From Coprobacter secundus (lineage in GTDB: Bacteria > Bacteroidota > Bacteroidia > Bacteroidales > Coprobacteraceae), in the NCBI GenBank assembly GCA_000803105.1, contig JTDA01000012.1, positions 68,467-132,466 of the forward strand: a DNA stretch of 64,000 nt, given 5' to 3'. The notes under the pieces are model-generated. The model worked only from the letters and a program-made list of their open reading frames with translations. It was not told the origin of the DNA and did no database searches. Position numbers and translations under genes: made by a program. This document shows, in pieces, positions 19,431-29,547 of the stretch. Every line of letters starts with the position of its first letter. Positions within the stretch are counted from its first letter, which is position 1.

Positions 19431-19808
19431 ATGAATATAATAGGAAATATTATTTGGATTGTTTTTGGAGGGCTGGCTTTGGCTTTAGAATATCTAGTCT
19501 CAGGTTTCCTTCTTTGTTGTACAATAATCGGGATTCCTTTCGGTATTCAAGTTTTCAAAATCGGAATTTTGGCATTGTTACCCTTTGGGCAGACAAGTAT
19601 CATAGTAGAAAATAATCATGGCTGTCTCTATTTCATTATGAATGTAATATGGTTGTTTATCGGAGGAATATGGATTGCTCTTACCCACTTAGGACTCGGT
19701 CTCCTTTTTTGTATTACTATCGTAGGTATTCCTTTCGGTATTCAGCATTTTAAATTAATGTCTGTAGCATTGACACCATTTGGCCGAGAAATAATCAGTG
19801 CTCGATAA
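19431..19808 (+). CDS. YccF domain inner membrane protein
   Basis: The 125-residue protein has two similar halves, each with a hydrophobic helix and the YccF signature: CTIIGIPFGIQVFKIGILALLPFG in the first and CITIVGIPFGIQHFKLMSVALTPFG in the second (each recognised by its IPFGIQ core). About four membrane segments are predicted. The biochemical role of YccF proteins is not known. It is followed by a bidirectional terminator shared with the convergent lipoprotein gene. Confidence 0.88.
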   Translation: MNIIGNIIWIVFGGLALALEYLVSGFLLCCTIIGIPFGIQVFKIGILALLPFGQTSIIVENNHGCLYFIMNVIWLFIGGIWIALTHLGLGLLFCITIVGIPFGIQHFKLMSVALTPFGREIISAR

Positions 19809-19878
19809 TTATTTTTTTAAATCAATATATGACATCCACAAAAAACTACCTTCAAAAAAGAAAACATAATATCAAAAA

Positions 19879-19928
19879 ATAAAAGTGACGAGTAATCTCA
19901 ACTAATATTCTTACCCGTCACTTTTATA
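19879..19928. terminator. Bidirectional intrinsic terminator
   Basis: The arms AAAAGTGACGAGTAA and TTACCCGTCACTTTT pair with one mismatch region and end in T-runs on either strand. It lies between the convergent YccF gene and the lipoprotein gene of the second SusC/SusD locus. Confidence 0.75.
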
Positions 19929-20020
19929 TATCTTTCTTCTACCTCACTGACATTAAATTTCTTCCTTTAAGTCTTTTTAAAGTAAAAGAATAAATTATCA
20001 ATATATTCCCATACAAATAA

Positions 20021-21502
20021 TTATTCAGGAATAATGTATTTGTACATAATAAGGTCTTTCTGACTGTCTAGACAAACGATATATCCTGTACCATTCTGGT
20101 CGAACTCGATGGCAACATAGCTAACAGTAGCACTACCCAAAACGAATGGATCACTCCATTGTTTACTTTCATTATCAAATGTGATGACCGATGCTTGTTT
20201 TGATGAATTTACAAATACAACAACCGGAAGCCCTTCAGGCGAAATACCTATATCCATAGAACCGGGAACTTTACCTCCTGTATCAAGATAGTTATCCACC
20301 ATATTCCATTTTTTCGTATTTGCATTATATTTTTGTACACTCACCTTATAATTTCCCTGCCCATCGGGTCCATCATCTGATACCAATGCATAAATATTTC
20401 CGCTTTTATCTAAATCAAAGTGAATCTCTCCACCTCTATAACATATTGCCGCACCTGAAGGTACAATAATCTGACCAATGGTAGACCATTGTTTATTCTG
20501 ATATTTATAGATAGAATAACCTCCTGATGTCACCATATCAAAAGTCCCAAGATAAAGAGCATCACCATAACGTTTTATGAGATTGAACCATGCCGGAGCA
20601 TCGGCAGGACGTCCAGCCATCAACGATGGAGATGCCCAACTACCATTATATCCTGATACCATCAATTTTTTATAGTCATCACTTTTCTTATTGTTTACAC
20701 CAAATGTAGTTACAACATCCGCAGGAGACAATGCTCCGATAGTTATATAATTAGTTTTGTCTCCCGTTAACCCTTTAGCTCCCAATACAGACCAAGAAGA
20801 ACCATTATACATTTGGGCAGTCATATCCTGTGCAACCTCTGCACTATAATCGGAATAAGCAACATACATATTAGCATCAGCATCAAAGTTGAATGCTAAA
20901 GCTGTAGCTCGCCCATCCGAAATTCCATCTTTGTCACCAACATAAGACCATGCCGAACCTGTAGTTTTCAATACAGCAACTTTCTTCTCATCAGCTTCTT
21001 TTCGAGCTTTAATTATAGCTACATAAGGTTCGTATGTCTTAGGATTTACCCGTAATACGATATCTGAAATAGAATCTTCGGTAAAAGTAGAATAGGCGGA
21101 CCATGTAGGCATTTTAGTAATACGTACAGTGTATCGAGCATTATTATTACCCGAAGTTACCAGATAATCTACAGGTACTGAAAAATTATTTGCTGTAACG
21201 CCACTTACTTGAGTAATTCCATTTACAGTTACTGTAGCACCATCTGAAGTCGTAAAACGAGCAACCAAAGAAGCTCGATTTATTTCATCCGGCATAGGAA
21301 TTTTGATATCTGTCCCTGCAATAGCTGAAACTTCGTAATCTCCTTGTATTACACCGTCATTATCAGCGGCATAAAAACCAAAAGTTAACATTTGTACATC
21401 ACCTGATTCAACTCCTTTGTTGTCGTTATCATCATCACTACATGAAGCAAACAACGATATCAAAGCCAATGAATAAAGTAAAGTTTTAAAACATTTTTTC
21501 AT
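20021..21502 (-). CDS. PUL-associated lipoprotein with beta-propeller-like repeats
   Basis: The start at 21502 (MKKCFKTLLYSLALISLFASC) gives a 493-residue lipoprotein with a lipobox ending FASC and an acidic linker (SDDDNDN). Residues from about 30 to 135 form an Ig-like/DUF5018-like domain (SDGATVTVNGITQVSGVTAN, DNNARYTVRIT-like ending). The remainder has several repeats with aromatic blade motifs (SAWSYVGD, SSWSVLGA, KQWSTIGQ, KKWNMVDN, KQWSDPFV), as in beta-propellers. I do not recognise an enzymatic family. It is the last gene of the second SusC/SusD cluster, 74 bases after the M16 peptidase, and is probably a surface or periplasmic accessory protein. Confidence 0.7.
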   Translation of the reverse strand: MKKCFKTLLYSLALISLFASCSDDDNDNKGVESGDVQMLTFGFYAADNDGVIQGDYEVSAIAGTDIKIPMPDEINRASLVARFTTSDGATVTVNGITQVSGVTANNFSVPVDYLVTSGNNNARYTVRITKMPTWSAYSTFTEDSISDIVLRVNPKTYEPYVAIIKARKEADEKKVAVLKTTGSAWSYVGDKDGISDGRATALAFNFDADANMYVAYSDYSAEVAQDMTAQMYNGSSWSVLGAKGLTGDKTNYITIGALSPADVVTTFGVNNKKSDDYKKLMVSGYNGSWASPSLMAGRPADAPAWFNLIKRYGDALYLGTFDMVTSGGYSIYKYQNKQWSTIGQIIVPSGAAICYRGGEIHFDLDKSGNIYALVSDDGPDGQGNYKVSVQKYNANTKKWNMVDNYLDTGGKVPGSMDIGISPEGLPVVVFVNSSKQASVITFDNESKQWSDPFVLGSATVSYVAIEFDQNGTGYIVCLDSQKDLIMYKYIIPE

Positions 21503-21576
21503 AAGCGTTTGTTTTGCGGATAAGGACATGTATTCATCCTTCTCCAGTTAAAAAAATATAGTATTTATCTCTCTGT

Positions 21577-24387
21577 TCACTTTATCTCTTCTTTAGGATA
21601 CAAAACCGCCTTAATTACAGGAGATTCCAAAAAGCATCGGTGTATATATATCATTATTTCCTCTGCTGTAATACTGTGTATTATATCTTCATACCGAGTT
21701 ACATAATCCCAGTCAGGATCTCCATTATATATAGTATTGCGAATACACCCACTCCAAAAAGAGTTTTTCTGCATATGGATACGATTTTCTTTAATCAAAT
21801 TTTGTTTAACGTCGGCCCATTCCGTTTCGAATGCAAGAGAATCAAAAGCAAGCTTCTGCAACTGGGACATCGTTGCCGCAATGAGTGCAGGTACATTTTC
21901 TGATTCACAACTGAATCCTATTGTTCCCCGAGAAAGTTGTGCAGGATATTGTGTTGCTCCGATAGACACACTCACACTATATACCATCCCCATTTTTTCT
22001 CGCAATTCACCAAGTAACTTAGTCCGAACTATAGCTTTTACTATATCACCTTTAAGATTGAAACTCCGCAACTGCTCAGATAAAGTATCTTGCTGAAATA
22101 TAAGTGAGACAAGTGCTTTGGGTGAATCTCCTACTTTTCTTATAAATTCAGTATTTTTTCGAGGTATATTATCACCTTTGTATACATAATCCATCGTAGG
22201 TATACCTCCTGGTAAACCACCAATATACCGTAAAACAAATGATTCTATTTCAGAGAATGTGCAATTACCTGTAATAATAAAAGTATACCCATTTGCAGAA
22301 CCAAAACATCGATTGAAAACAGGAAGGATACGCTCTTTTCTCAACTCTGAATTTATTAGCGAGTCTGTAATCTCACGTCTGACATAACTATACCCTTGCA
22401 TCAAATCAGATAATTCTCTATAATATTTATCAGTATCTGTTTTATTTCCAGTAAGGTAATTTTCTATTGATTTTTCTTTAACCTGCGCATATACGGATTC
22501 ATCCAATCGTGGTTGTGTCCATTTTAAATACAAAAGTTCAAAAAGAGTTTGCATATCTCGTTTCTCGGCTGACCCAGCCACCCCTGTACGTGTCTTGTCA
22601 ATAAGAAATCGTAATGATGCAGAATTTCCCGCCAAATACTGGCTCAATGCATCACGACTAAAATTTCCGGCTCCACTAACCGGAACAATACTTCCGGCAA
22701 ATAAGCCAGTAACATAGTCTACTGAATCAAGAGCATAAAGTCCCCCTTTGCGAAACCCAGTAAGCATAATTCTATCTTTATCTACAGTAGTCCGTTTAAA
22801 TATTACTCGGGCTCCATTAGACAAAACCATAGAACGGGCACCTATTTCCGAAATGGTATCATCAATTTCTATAATTCCGGATACAGGTAATTCAGATATC
22901 AAAGCATCAGGTACATCTATATTCTTTTCATATCTGGCAATATCATCACTTCTAATGTGAGCAAGCATTGACAAAAGTTCTTCTTCTGTAGGAAGCTCCG
23001 CTGACACTTTGTCAAAAGCCGACAAAAAATAGTGTGTTCTATGAGGTTTACGCACGCCCTTCATCAACTTAACTAATGATACAGAATCGACACGCCCAAT
23101 ATATTTTTGTATCATTCTATATTCTTCAGCAGGAGTTAATATGATATTTCCTTGGTAAAAATCCGAATATATCTCGTCGATATATGATAGAGATGCTACA
23201 GGTGATTTAGATTCAGCCCGTCTCAATGCATCTCGCAAAAAACTTTTTTTTACTTTCTCAATTTCAGATGTAGTAAAACCATACCGATACATTTGTTCCA
23301 ATTGTGTAGCAAATTCTTTTATACCCATTTCTATTTTCCCAGAAACGAGCTCAACCGAAGCCATTAGCACCCCTTTCGTATTAATAAACGACGTCAGTGC
23401 TGCTGACGCATCTTTATAGGATGGATTCTCAAATGCTAATGCATTTAAACGCACTTTCATCAACCTATTAAGCAAAGCTCTCTGTAAAAAAACAAGAAAA
23501 TCTTTCTCTTTTTTTACCGCTGACGGTTTGGGACACAACTGTATGAAATTAAGCTCTATTTTTTTCAAAGAAGGATGTATAATCTCAATTACCTCTTCTT
23601 CGGAATAATCAGGTATCCGATAATTCTTTACTTTAGGCCTGTCCAGTACATTCATTTTTCCAAAACGCTCATGGACAATCTTCTCTACCTCATTTGCATC
23701 TATATCTCCAGATACGGCAACAGCCATTAAAGTAGGATGGTACCATGTTTCATAATAACTGCGCAATCTTTCATGAGGGAAACGACGAATAACGGCGGTA
23801 TCACCTATCGTCAATCTGCAGGTATATCGCGAACCATTGAGAAGTTCCAATAAAAAAGCATTTTGTGCATCGTACTCTGGTCCTGTTTTCGACAACCATT
23901 CAGAAAGTATGACACCCCGTTCTTTCTCTATTTCCAATGAATCAAGCAACAATCCATCAGCCCAATCAGCCAATATCATCAAAGTAGAATCTACCATGTG
24001 AATATCGGACGAAGGTAATTGTAACTTATATACTGTTTCATTAAAGGAAGTATGGGCATTCAGGTCTTTTCCAAATTTTGCACCTTTCGACTCCAGAAAT
24101 TTCACCATTGAATCTCCCGGGAAATGACGAGTTCCATTAAATGCCATATGTTCCAGGAAATGAGCCAGTCCACGCTGGTTTTCTTCCTCAAAAACAGAAC
24201 CGGATTTTATAAACAAGCGATAAACAGCCTCTCCTTTAGGATAATCATTAGGATAGATATAATATGTAAGTCCATTGTCGAGTTTTCCTTTTATAAGTCT
24301 CGGATCTGGTTTCAACTCTCCATAAACAGTTACCAATTGTAATTGCACGAAGATACAAGACAATATTATTGCAAATTTGTATTTCAT
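21577..24387 (-). CDS. Secreted M16 family zinc metallopeptidase (pitrilysin-like)
   Basis: I place the start at 24387, where a signal peptide begins (MKYKFAIILSCIFVQLQLVT), giving 936 residues. The inverted zinc motif HFLEH occurs at residues 76-80. The third metal ligand fits Glu156, 76 residues later, in EIEKERGVILSEW. The typical M16 repeat of two halves is present: an active N-terminal half and an inactive C-terminal half ending in the KENRIHMQKNSFWSGCIRN region. M16 enzymes degrade unfolded peptides in a closed chamber. It follows the DUF4843-like lipoprotein gene by about 50 bases in a SusC/SusD operon lacking glycosidases, suggesting processing of imported peptides. It is probably periplasmic. 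Confidence 0.92.
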   Translation of the reverse strand: MKYKFAIILSCIFVQLQLVTVYGELKPDPRLIKGKLDNGLTYYIYPNDYPKGEAVYRLFIKSGSVFEEENQRGLAHFLEHMAFNGTRHFPGDSMVKFLESKGAKFGKDLNAHTSFNETVYKLQLPSSDIHMVDSTLMILADWADGLLLDSLEIEKERGVILSEWLSKTGPEYDAQNAFLLELLNGSRYTCRLTIGDTAVIRRFPHERLRSYYETWYHPTLMAVAVSGDIDANEVEKIVHERFGKMNVLDRPKVKNYRIPDYSEEEVIEIIHPSLKKIELNFIQLCPKPSAVKKEKDFLVFLQRALLNRLMKVRLNALAFENPSYKDASAALTSFINTKGVLMASVELVSGKIEMGIKEFATQLEQMYRYGFTTSEIEKVKKSFLRDALRRAESKSPVASLSYIDEIYSDFYQGNIILTPAEEYRMIQKYIGRVDSVSLVKLMKGVRKPHRTHYFLSAFDKVSAELPTEEELLSMLAHIRSDDIARYEKNIDVPDALISELPVSGIIEIDDTISEIGARSMVLSNGARVIFKRTTVDKDRIMLTGFRKGGLYALDSVDYVTGLFAGSIVPVSGAGNFSRDALSQYLAGNSASLRFLIDKTRTGVAGSAEKRDMQTLFELLYLKWTQPRLDESVYAQVKEKSIENYLTGNKTDTDKYYRELSDLMQGYSYVRREITDSLINSELRKERILPVFNRCFGSANGYTFIITGNCTFSEIESFVLRYIGGLPGGIPTMDYVYKGDNIPRKNTEFIRKVGDSPKALVSLIFQQDTLSEQLRSFNLKGDIVKAIVRTKLLGELREKMGMVYSVSVSIGATQYPAQLSRGTIGFSCESENVPALIAATMSQLQKLAFDSLAFETEWADVKQNLIKENRIHMQKNSFWSGCIRNTIYNGDPDWDYVTRYEDIIHSITAEEIMIYIHRCFLESPVIKAVLYPKEEIK

Positions 24388-24438
24388 TATCATTTTTACT
24401 AAGAAACAATGGATTATTATATTCGTACCTTGCACTTA

Positions 24439-24918
24439 TCAATCGTTCGCCTTAACCTTTGTAATAACCATCTGACGCTGAAAATGGTCAGGACCCGGCA
24501 TTCCAATAACAACATCGGGATTGTTGGTACTTACCAGTGTGATAGTCATAGTATTGTTTTTAGTAATGTCAATAGGATTGGCTATCCACCGTACTCGAAT
24601 AGGCATATCATATACTCCTGTCGGAAACACAACTTTATTCCCAGGAGTCAAAAATTCATAATCGACTCCAGCAGTAAGCCCATCACCTACTTCTATACTA
24701 TATGTTACTTCAAGAGGTGTACTTAACGGTGCAGAACTAAGACAAATGAGATATTCATCAATCAAATTTCCAGCTTCTGAAACTGTCACCGAATTAAGTT
24801 CTTTTTTCATTATTCGTATAAAAGGTGTGTCATAGGGTTTGAATTCATCTCTCCCGCAAGAAGTAAAGATGAATATAATCATAAGCCAAGTCGTTATCTG
24901 TTTTGCTATTGCTTTCAT
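24439..24918 (-). CDS. DUF4843-like SusCD-associated lipoprotein
   Basis: The start at 24918 (MKAIAKQITTWLMIIFIFTSC) gives a 159-residue lipoprotein with lipobox FTSC. The body has the pattern of DUF4843/Calx-beta-like domains common next to SusD: EYLICLSSAPLSTPLEVTYS, GLTAGVDYEFLTPGNKVVFP and a closing MTITLVSTNNPDVVIG. Such proteins are usually surface-exposed substrate-binding partners. It lies 37 bases downstream of susD. The family assignment is by pattern only. Confidence 0.72.
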   Translation of the reverse strand: MKAIAKQITTWLMIIFIFTSCGRDEFKPYDTPFIRIMKKELNSVTVSEAGNLIDEYLICLSSAPLSTPLEVTYSIEVGDGLTAGVDYEFLTPGNKVVFPTGVYDMPIRVRWIANPIDITKNNTMTITLVSTNNPDVVIGMPGPDHFQRQMVITKVKAND

Positions 24919-24955
24919 AAACTTATACTTAATCTTATTTATATATACCAATTAT

Positions 24956-26389
24956 TTAATTATTAGGATTAGGCTGCATATTCTTATTAGCATCTAACTC
25001 TCTACGAGGTATCGGTAAAATAAAGTTATCATTGGGATAAGTAAGAAACTTGAGTGACGATGTCGTGCTGGACGAACGCACAAGATTCTTTTTACGCCGA
25101 GTAATATCAAAAAGGCGGTGACCTTCGAAACACAACTCTTTAATCCGCTCTATCTCTATAATACGTGCCAATTCTTCATTATCAGCATACTCCAATGTAA
25201 TTTCAGCAGGGTCTTTCCCTAAAGCCCGAGCTTGAATAACTTTTATATCTTCTGCAGCTTTATCAGGCAAATTTTTATTAAGATAAGCCTCTGCCCTATT
25301 CAGATACATTTCGGATACCCTTAGGACAAAAGGATCATTATGCTTATCGCTATCCGTTAATCCCTGATTTTTAGAAACATACTTCTGACAATTAGGTAAT
25401 AAAGTATATTCATCTACTAGAAGTTTACGTCTTATATCATCGGGATCTGTAAAAAAAGTAAGCAAAGTATCGTCAGGTATCGCTCCAGATGTATATGATT
25501 GGTAAAATTTTGTAATCCACTGAGATTTTTCCAGACCACTCAGCCTAAAAACAGCTTCAGTACCTGCAACATTAACATCATTGTACATAGCAAGGTAATC
25601 ATCACCTTTAGAAAGAGACATATTCTCAATTACCTCAGTAGCATTCGTTATCACATCGTCCCACCGTTCCATATACAAATATACTCTGGAAAGCATCGCC
25701 GGAACAGCAATAGGTGATACATGATAAGCATCTGTCCGTGCCATATTTCCGAAATCAGATTTTGCATTATTTAAATCTGTTATAATCTGACTATATACTT
25801 CAGCAACGGATTTACGTGAAACATTTTCATCAGCTCCAGGAGTCTTCAACAATACAGGTACTCCTAAATGTGAAGCATCAGAGGTATAAGTATAAGGCTG
25901 AGCATACACTCTGCAAAGGTCAAAATGGCACATTGCCCGTAGAAAAAGTGCTTGTGCCCTAATTTGTTTAAGCTCTTCAGTGGAACTGGGGAATTTGGCT
26001 CTCAGTTCAGGCTCATACTGCAATATATTATTCACATTACGTAAAGCCTCATATATTTTACTCCAGATATACCCCACGGCACCAGACTCTTGGTCTCCCG
26101 AAGAGGTATAATTATACTGGTCAACCATATCTCCACTAGCATCAACTTGTGGCATAACCAACATATCTCCAGCAACATCCGGATACACATAAAGCTCACC
26201 ATTATAATACTTAAACATCATATAATAAGCACCTGGAAGAGCAGCCCTAATACCATCCATATCAGAGAAAAAAACAGGGGTAGTAGTTTTTCCAATGGGA
26301 TCTACTTCCAGAAAATGGCAGTTTGAGAATGATACCGCCATCAGCAATAAGGCTATATATTTTTTATATGTTTTACTGAATTGTTTCAT
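24956..26389 (-). CDS. SusD/RagB family outer membrane lipoprotein
   Basis: The 477-residue precursor has a signal ending at Cys25 (SFSNC), then HFLEVDPIGKTTTPVFFSD, the standard RagB/SusD opening. Further blocks are QALFLRAMCHFDLCRVYAQPYTY, VYLYMERWDDVITNATEVIE, VSEMYLNRAEAYLNKN and the C-terminal IERIKELCFEGHRLFDITRR. It is shorter than the SusD of the first locus and closer in size to RagB. It pairs with the susC gene 32 bases upstream. The presence of a peptidase and the absence of glycosidases in the operon suggest peptide rather than glycan cargo (inference). Confidence 0.95.
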   Translation of the reverse strand: MKQFSKTYKKYIALLLMAVSFSNCHFLEVDPIGKTTTPVFFSDMDGIRAALPGAYYMMFKYYNGELYVYPDVAGDMLVMPQVDASGDMVDQYNYTSSGDQESGAVGYIWSKIYEALRNVNNILQYEPELRAKFPSSTEELKQIRAQALFLRAMCHFDLCRVYAQPYTYTSDASHLGVPVLLKTPGADENVSRKSVAEVYSQIITDLNNAKSDFGNMARTDAYHVSPIAVPAMLSRVYLYMERWDDVITNATEVIENMSLSKGDDYLAMYNDVNVAGTEAVFRLSGLEKSQWITKFYQSYTSGAIPDDTLLTFFTDPDDIRRKLLVDEYTLLPNCQKYVSKNQGLTDSDKHNDPFVLRVSEMYLNRAEAYLNKNLPDKAAEDIKVIQARALGKDPAEITLEYADNEELARIIEIERIKELCFEGHRLFDITRRKKNLVRSSSTTSSLKFLTYPNDNFILPIPRRELDANKNMQPNPNN

Positions 26390-26421
26390 ATTGCAAATAT
26401 TCTTATCTTAAAAAAACTCAA

Positions 26422-29400
26422 TTAGAAAGTCACATTGGCACCTAATGAATAAACAGACTCCCAAGGGTATCCACGCATCATCTGACGATATGAGTTACGG
26501 TCTTTTTTATCATAAGGAGTCCATATAGCAATATTATCCATAATGAAAGAGAACTGACAACCTTTCATATTGAGTTTCTTCAACACTTTATTCGGCAAAT
26601 TATATGAAAGTGTTATATTCTGTAAACGCAAATGTGTGGTATTATATAAAAAACGAGTACTCGTCATTGTCGACTTTGTATCATTATTTACAGACGGTTT
26701 AGGATTCAATGCCAAATCGCCCGGTTTCTGCCAACGATCAAGTTGATTGACCGATTGATTTTTCGACAAAATATTCAGACCGTCAGATGTAGCCCGACTC
26801 CCAAAATTACCAAAGGCATATCCTCCAATAGTATAATTAAGCATTACCCTTAGGCTAATGCCCCGATAAGCAAATGTATTGGTCATACCTCCAAAAAGTT
26901 TTGGGGTAGATGACTTGCCCGGTACTCGATTAGCTTCACTATAAGTACGGGTCACATTTCCATTTTTATCTAACCACAAAGCATGTCCATCTCTAGGATC
27001 AACACCTACCCAGCGAACAAGATTATAAGTATTCATATCGTACCCTTCTTTCCATACTTTAGGAGGAAAGCTCTGCTCTATACCATTATACAATTTTAAT
27101 ATTCGATTTTGATTATGTGACATATTCAAATCTGTTACCCACTCAAACGGTCCTCTTATATTCTCAGAAGTAATGGTTACTTCAATACCTCGATTCCTAA
27201 CCGATCCCATATTACGATATACTCGCGTATCTCCAGTAGTACGTGATACATCCAACTGACTTATCAAATCTACTGTCTTATCATTGTACACTTCAGTCTC
27301 TATATCCAAACGGTTCAGTAATTTTATCCTCAGACCTAAATTGGTTTTATAGGTAGTCTCCCAACTCAATTGAGGATTTGCCCCAGATGAGACAACTGCC
27401 CCTGACTGCCCATTATAGTTATTACTTTCACTATAAGTGTACAGACCTAATGCTGTCTGACTTCCCAAACGTGAATTACCGTCAGCACCATAGCTGGCTT
27501 TTATTTTCAAAATATTCACAATAGATGAATCAAAAAATTTCTCGTTATGAATATTCCAGGAAACTCCAACAGAGCCAAAATTGGCCCATTGTACATCTGA
27601 ACCAAAATCAGAATCCCCATCACGACGACCGTTCACAACCAAAAAATAACGTCCATCATATGAATAACTACCCTGTAAAAAAAATGACATAGAATGTTTT
27701 ATCTGTCCTCCACTGGAACCTTTTCGAGTGGCTGCATAAGATATTTCTTTTATATGGTCATTAACAAAACCTTCTCCCGTAGCAGATACCGTATTGTAAC
27801 CTTTTGACGACATTTCATATCCGAACAATCCACCAACAGTATGTTTTCCAAATTTTGCATCATAATTAAGTCTGTGTATAGTAGTCCATACCAAAGTATT
27901 GGTATGCCCTCGAGAAGAATATCCCTCTATGACACCATCCAAAGAGGCACCCGACCAATTTGACCGAGCATCATAAGTATCTTGGTAACTACTATTAAAG
28001 TCTGTACCAAATTGTCCGGTATATTTCAACCCTCTCAAAATATCATATTTCAACAATATATTAGCATTCGCCAAAAATGTACGCTGGCGGTTGTCATTTT
28101 GCTCACGTTCTGCAATAGAATTCAAATATTTTACCGTTTTCCAAACAGGTTCTCCTCCGGTTACCGAACTATCCACATATTTATTATACAGACGCAACGT
28201 ATGACCATCTAAATCATAAGGAGAGTAAATAGGCAACATCTGATAATAGTCATCACTGGGAACAAACAATTCGTTAATATTATATGATGTCGACAAATTG
28301 AAACTAAGAGAAAGTTTCCTGTGTAATTGTATGTCATTGTTGGCCCGCAACGATGCCCGATGTCCTAAATTCCCTTTTACTGTAAGTTGATCCCGATAAT
28401 AGGAACCTGAAATATAATATTTTGCTCTATCTGACCCACCTCTAGCTGAGAGTCCAGCCTGTAAATAATGCCCTAATCCGTAATATTCTTTTAGCCAATT
28501 AGTATCGGTAGTACTATACTGATTTAATTCATTATCTTGAAAAGGAAAATATTTCATATCAATACCGGCATTCCGAAAAGATTCTTTAGCCAATGTCATA
28601 TATTGTGATGCGTTCAATGTTTTGAAATAAGTACTCTTATTTACATGAGATATCCCATAACGTACCGATACATCAAATTGAGGCTTACCCTTATATCCAC
28701 CCTTTGTTGTAACAAGAATCACACCATTGGAACCATTAGCTCCATAAATAGCAGTGGCTGAAGCATCTTTAAGAATAGTAATAGAAGCAATATCATCTGG
28801 GTTAATAAAAGACAAAGGACTTATAGAATAATTCATCCCCGGAATTTGATTGGTGCGATCACCGGTATAGATAGGAGTACCATCTACAACCCACAAAGGT
28901 TCATTTGATGCTGATAATGAAGATTCACCTCGAATACGAACATCATAACGTGAGCGAGTACTGGATGCCAAATCGGTATTTACATCAACTTTTAATCCCG
29001 GGACGATACCATCAAGCAAATTATCAATACGGTTCATCGGAAGATTTTTAAGTTGCTTGTCATTTACCTGAAATGCACTACTCACTAAATCAGCTCTTTT
29101 CTGTACTGTTCCATAGGCCCCCACAATTTCAACATCTTCCAATGCAATAGAACCCGGTTCAAGAATGACATTGATGTGAGTCTGTTTACCTATCGTAACC
29201 TCTTTCGATTCCATTCCCAAAAAAGAAAATACCAACTTCGAAGAAGGACCACCAACTACAGTTATACGATAATTTCCATTTATATCAGTAGCAGTAGCTT
29301 TATTTTTCATTCCTTTCACAGCCACTGTGACACCCGGTAGCGGAGATTTTGTGTTATCAAATACCTGCCCCGTAACAACAAATGTAACATTTGTTACTTT

Positions 29401-29547
29401 TTGCTGGCTAATGGATGAATTTCCACCGGAATCGGAAAATTGAGACGCTTTTACCACCGCAATGTTGGAATATATTCCCAATAATAATACAGCAATGCTT
29501 ACATTACACTTTAGAAAAAACTTTTTTCGAGACACTATTTTTTTCAT
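26422..29547 (-). CDS. SusC/RagA TonB-dependent outer membrane transporter
   Basis: I place the start at 29547 (MKKIVSRKKFFLKCNVSIAV), giving 1041 residues with a signal peptide. There is no STN domain. The chain begins with a carboxypeptidase-D-like domain (VVTGQVFDNTKSPLPGVTVA), then the plug with LEDVEIVGAYGTVQKRADLV and ITILKDASATAIYGANGSNG, and a 22-strand type barrel ending YSLGANVTF. Lack of STN fits the absence of a sigma/anti-sigma pair at this locus. A full -33/-7 promoter lies at 29726-29756. It is intact, unlike the SusC of the first locus. Confidence 0.95.
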   Translation of the reverse strand: MKKIVSRKKFFLKCNVSIAVLLLGIYSNIAVVKASQFSDSGGNSSISQQKVTNVTFVVTGQVFDNTKSPLPGVTVAVKGMKNKATATDINGNYRITVVGGPSSKLVFSFLGMESKEVTIGKQTHINVILEPGSIALEDVEIVGAYGTVQKRADLVSSAFQVNDKQLKNLPMNRIDNLLDGIVPGLKVDVNTDLASSTRSRYDVRIRGESSLSASNEPLWVVDGTPIYTGDRTNQIPGMNYSISPLSFINPDDIASITILKDASATAIYGANGSNGVILVTTKGGYKGKPQFDVSVRYGISHVNKSTYFKTLNASQYMTLAKESFRNAGIDMKYFPFQDNELNQYSTTDTNWLKEYYGLGHYLQAGLSARGGSDRAKYYISGSYYRDQLTVKGNLGHRASLRANNDIQLHRKLSLSFNLSTSYNINELFVPSDDYYQMLPIYSPYDLDGHTLRLYNKYVDSSVTGGEPVWKTVKYLNSIAEREQNDNRQRTFLANANILLKYDILRGLKYTGQFGTDFNSSYQDTYDARSNWSGASLDGVIEGYSSRGHTNTLVWTTIHRLNYDAKFGKHTVGGLFGYEMSSKGYNTVSATGEGFVNDHIKEISYAATRKGSSGGQIKHSMSFFLQGSYSYDGRYFLVVNGRRDGDSDFGSDVQWANFGSVGVSWNIHNEKFFDSSIVNILKIKASYGADGNSRLGSQTALGLYTYSESNNYNGQSGAVVSSGANPQLSWETTYKTNLGLRIKLLNRLDIETEVYNDKTVDLISQLDVSRTTGDTRVYRNMGSVRNRGIEVTITSENIRGPFEWVTDLNMSHNQNRILKLYNGIEQSFPPKVWKEGYDMNTYNLVRWVGVDPRDGHALWLDKNGNVTRTYSEANRVPGKSSTPKLFGGMTNTFAYRGISLRVMLNYTIGGYAFGNFGSRATSDGLNILSKNQSVNQLDRWQKPGDLALNPKPSVNNDTKSTMTSTRFLYNTTHLRLQNITLSYNLPNKVLKKLNMKGCQFSFIMDNIAIWTPYDKKDRNSYRQMMRGYPWESVYSLGANVTF

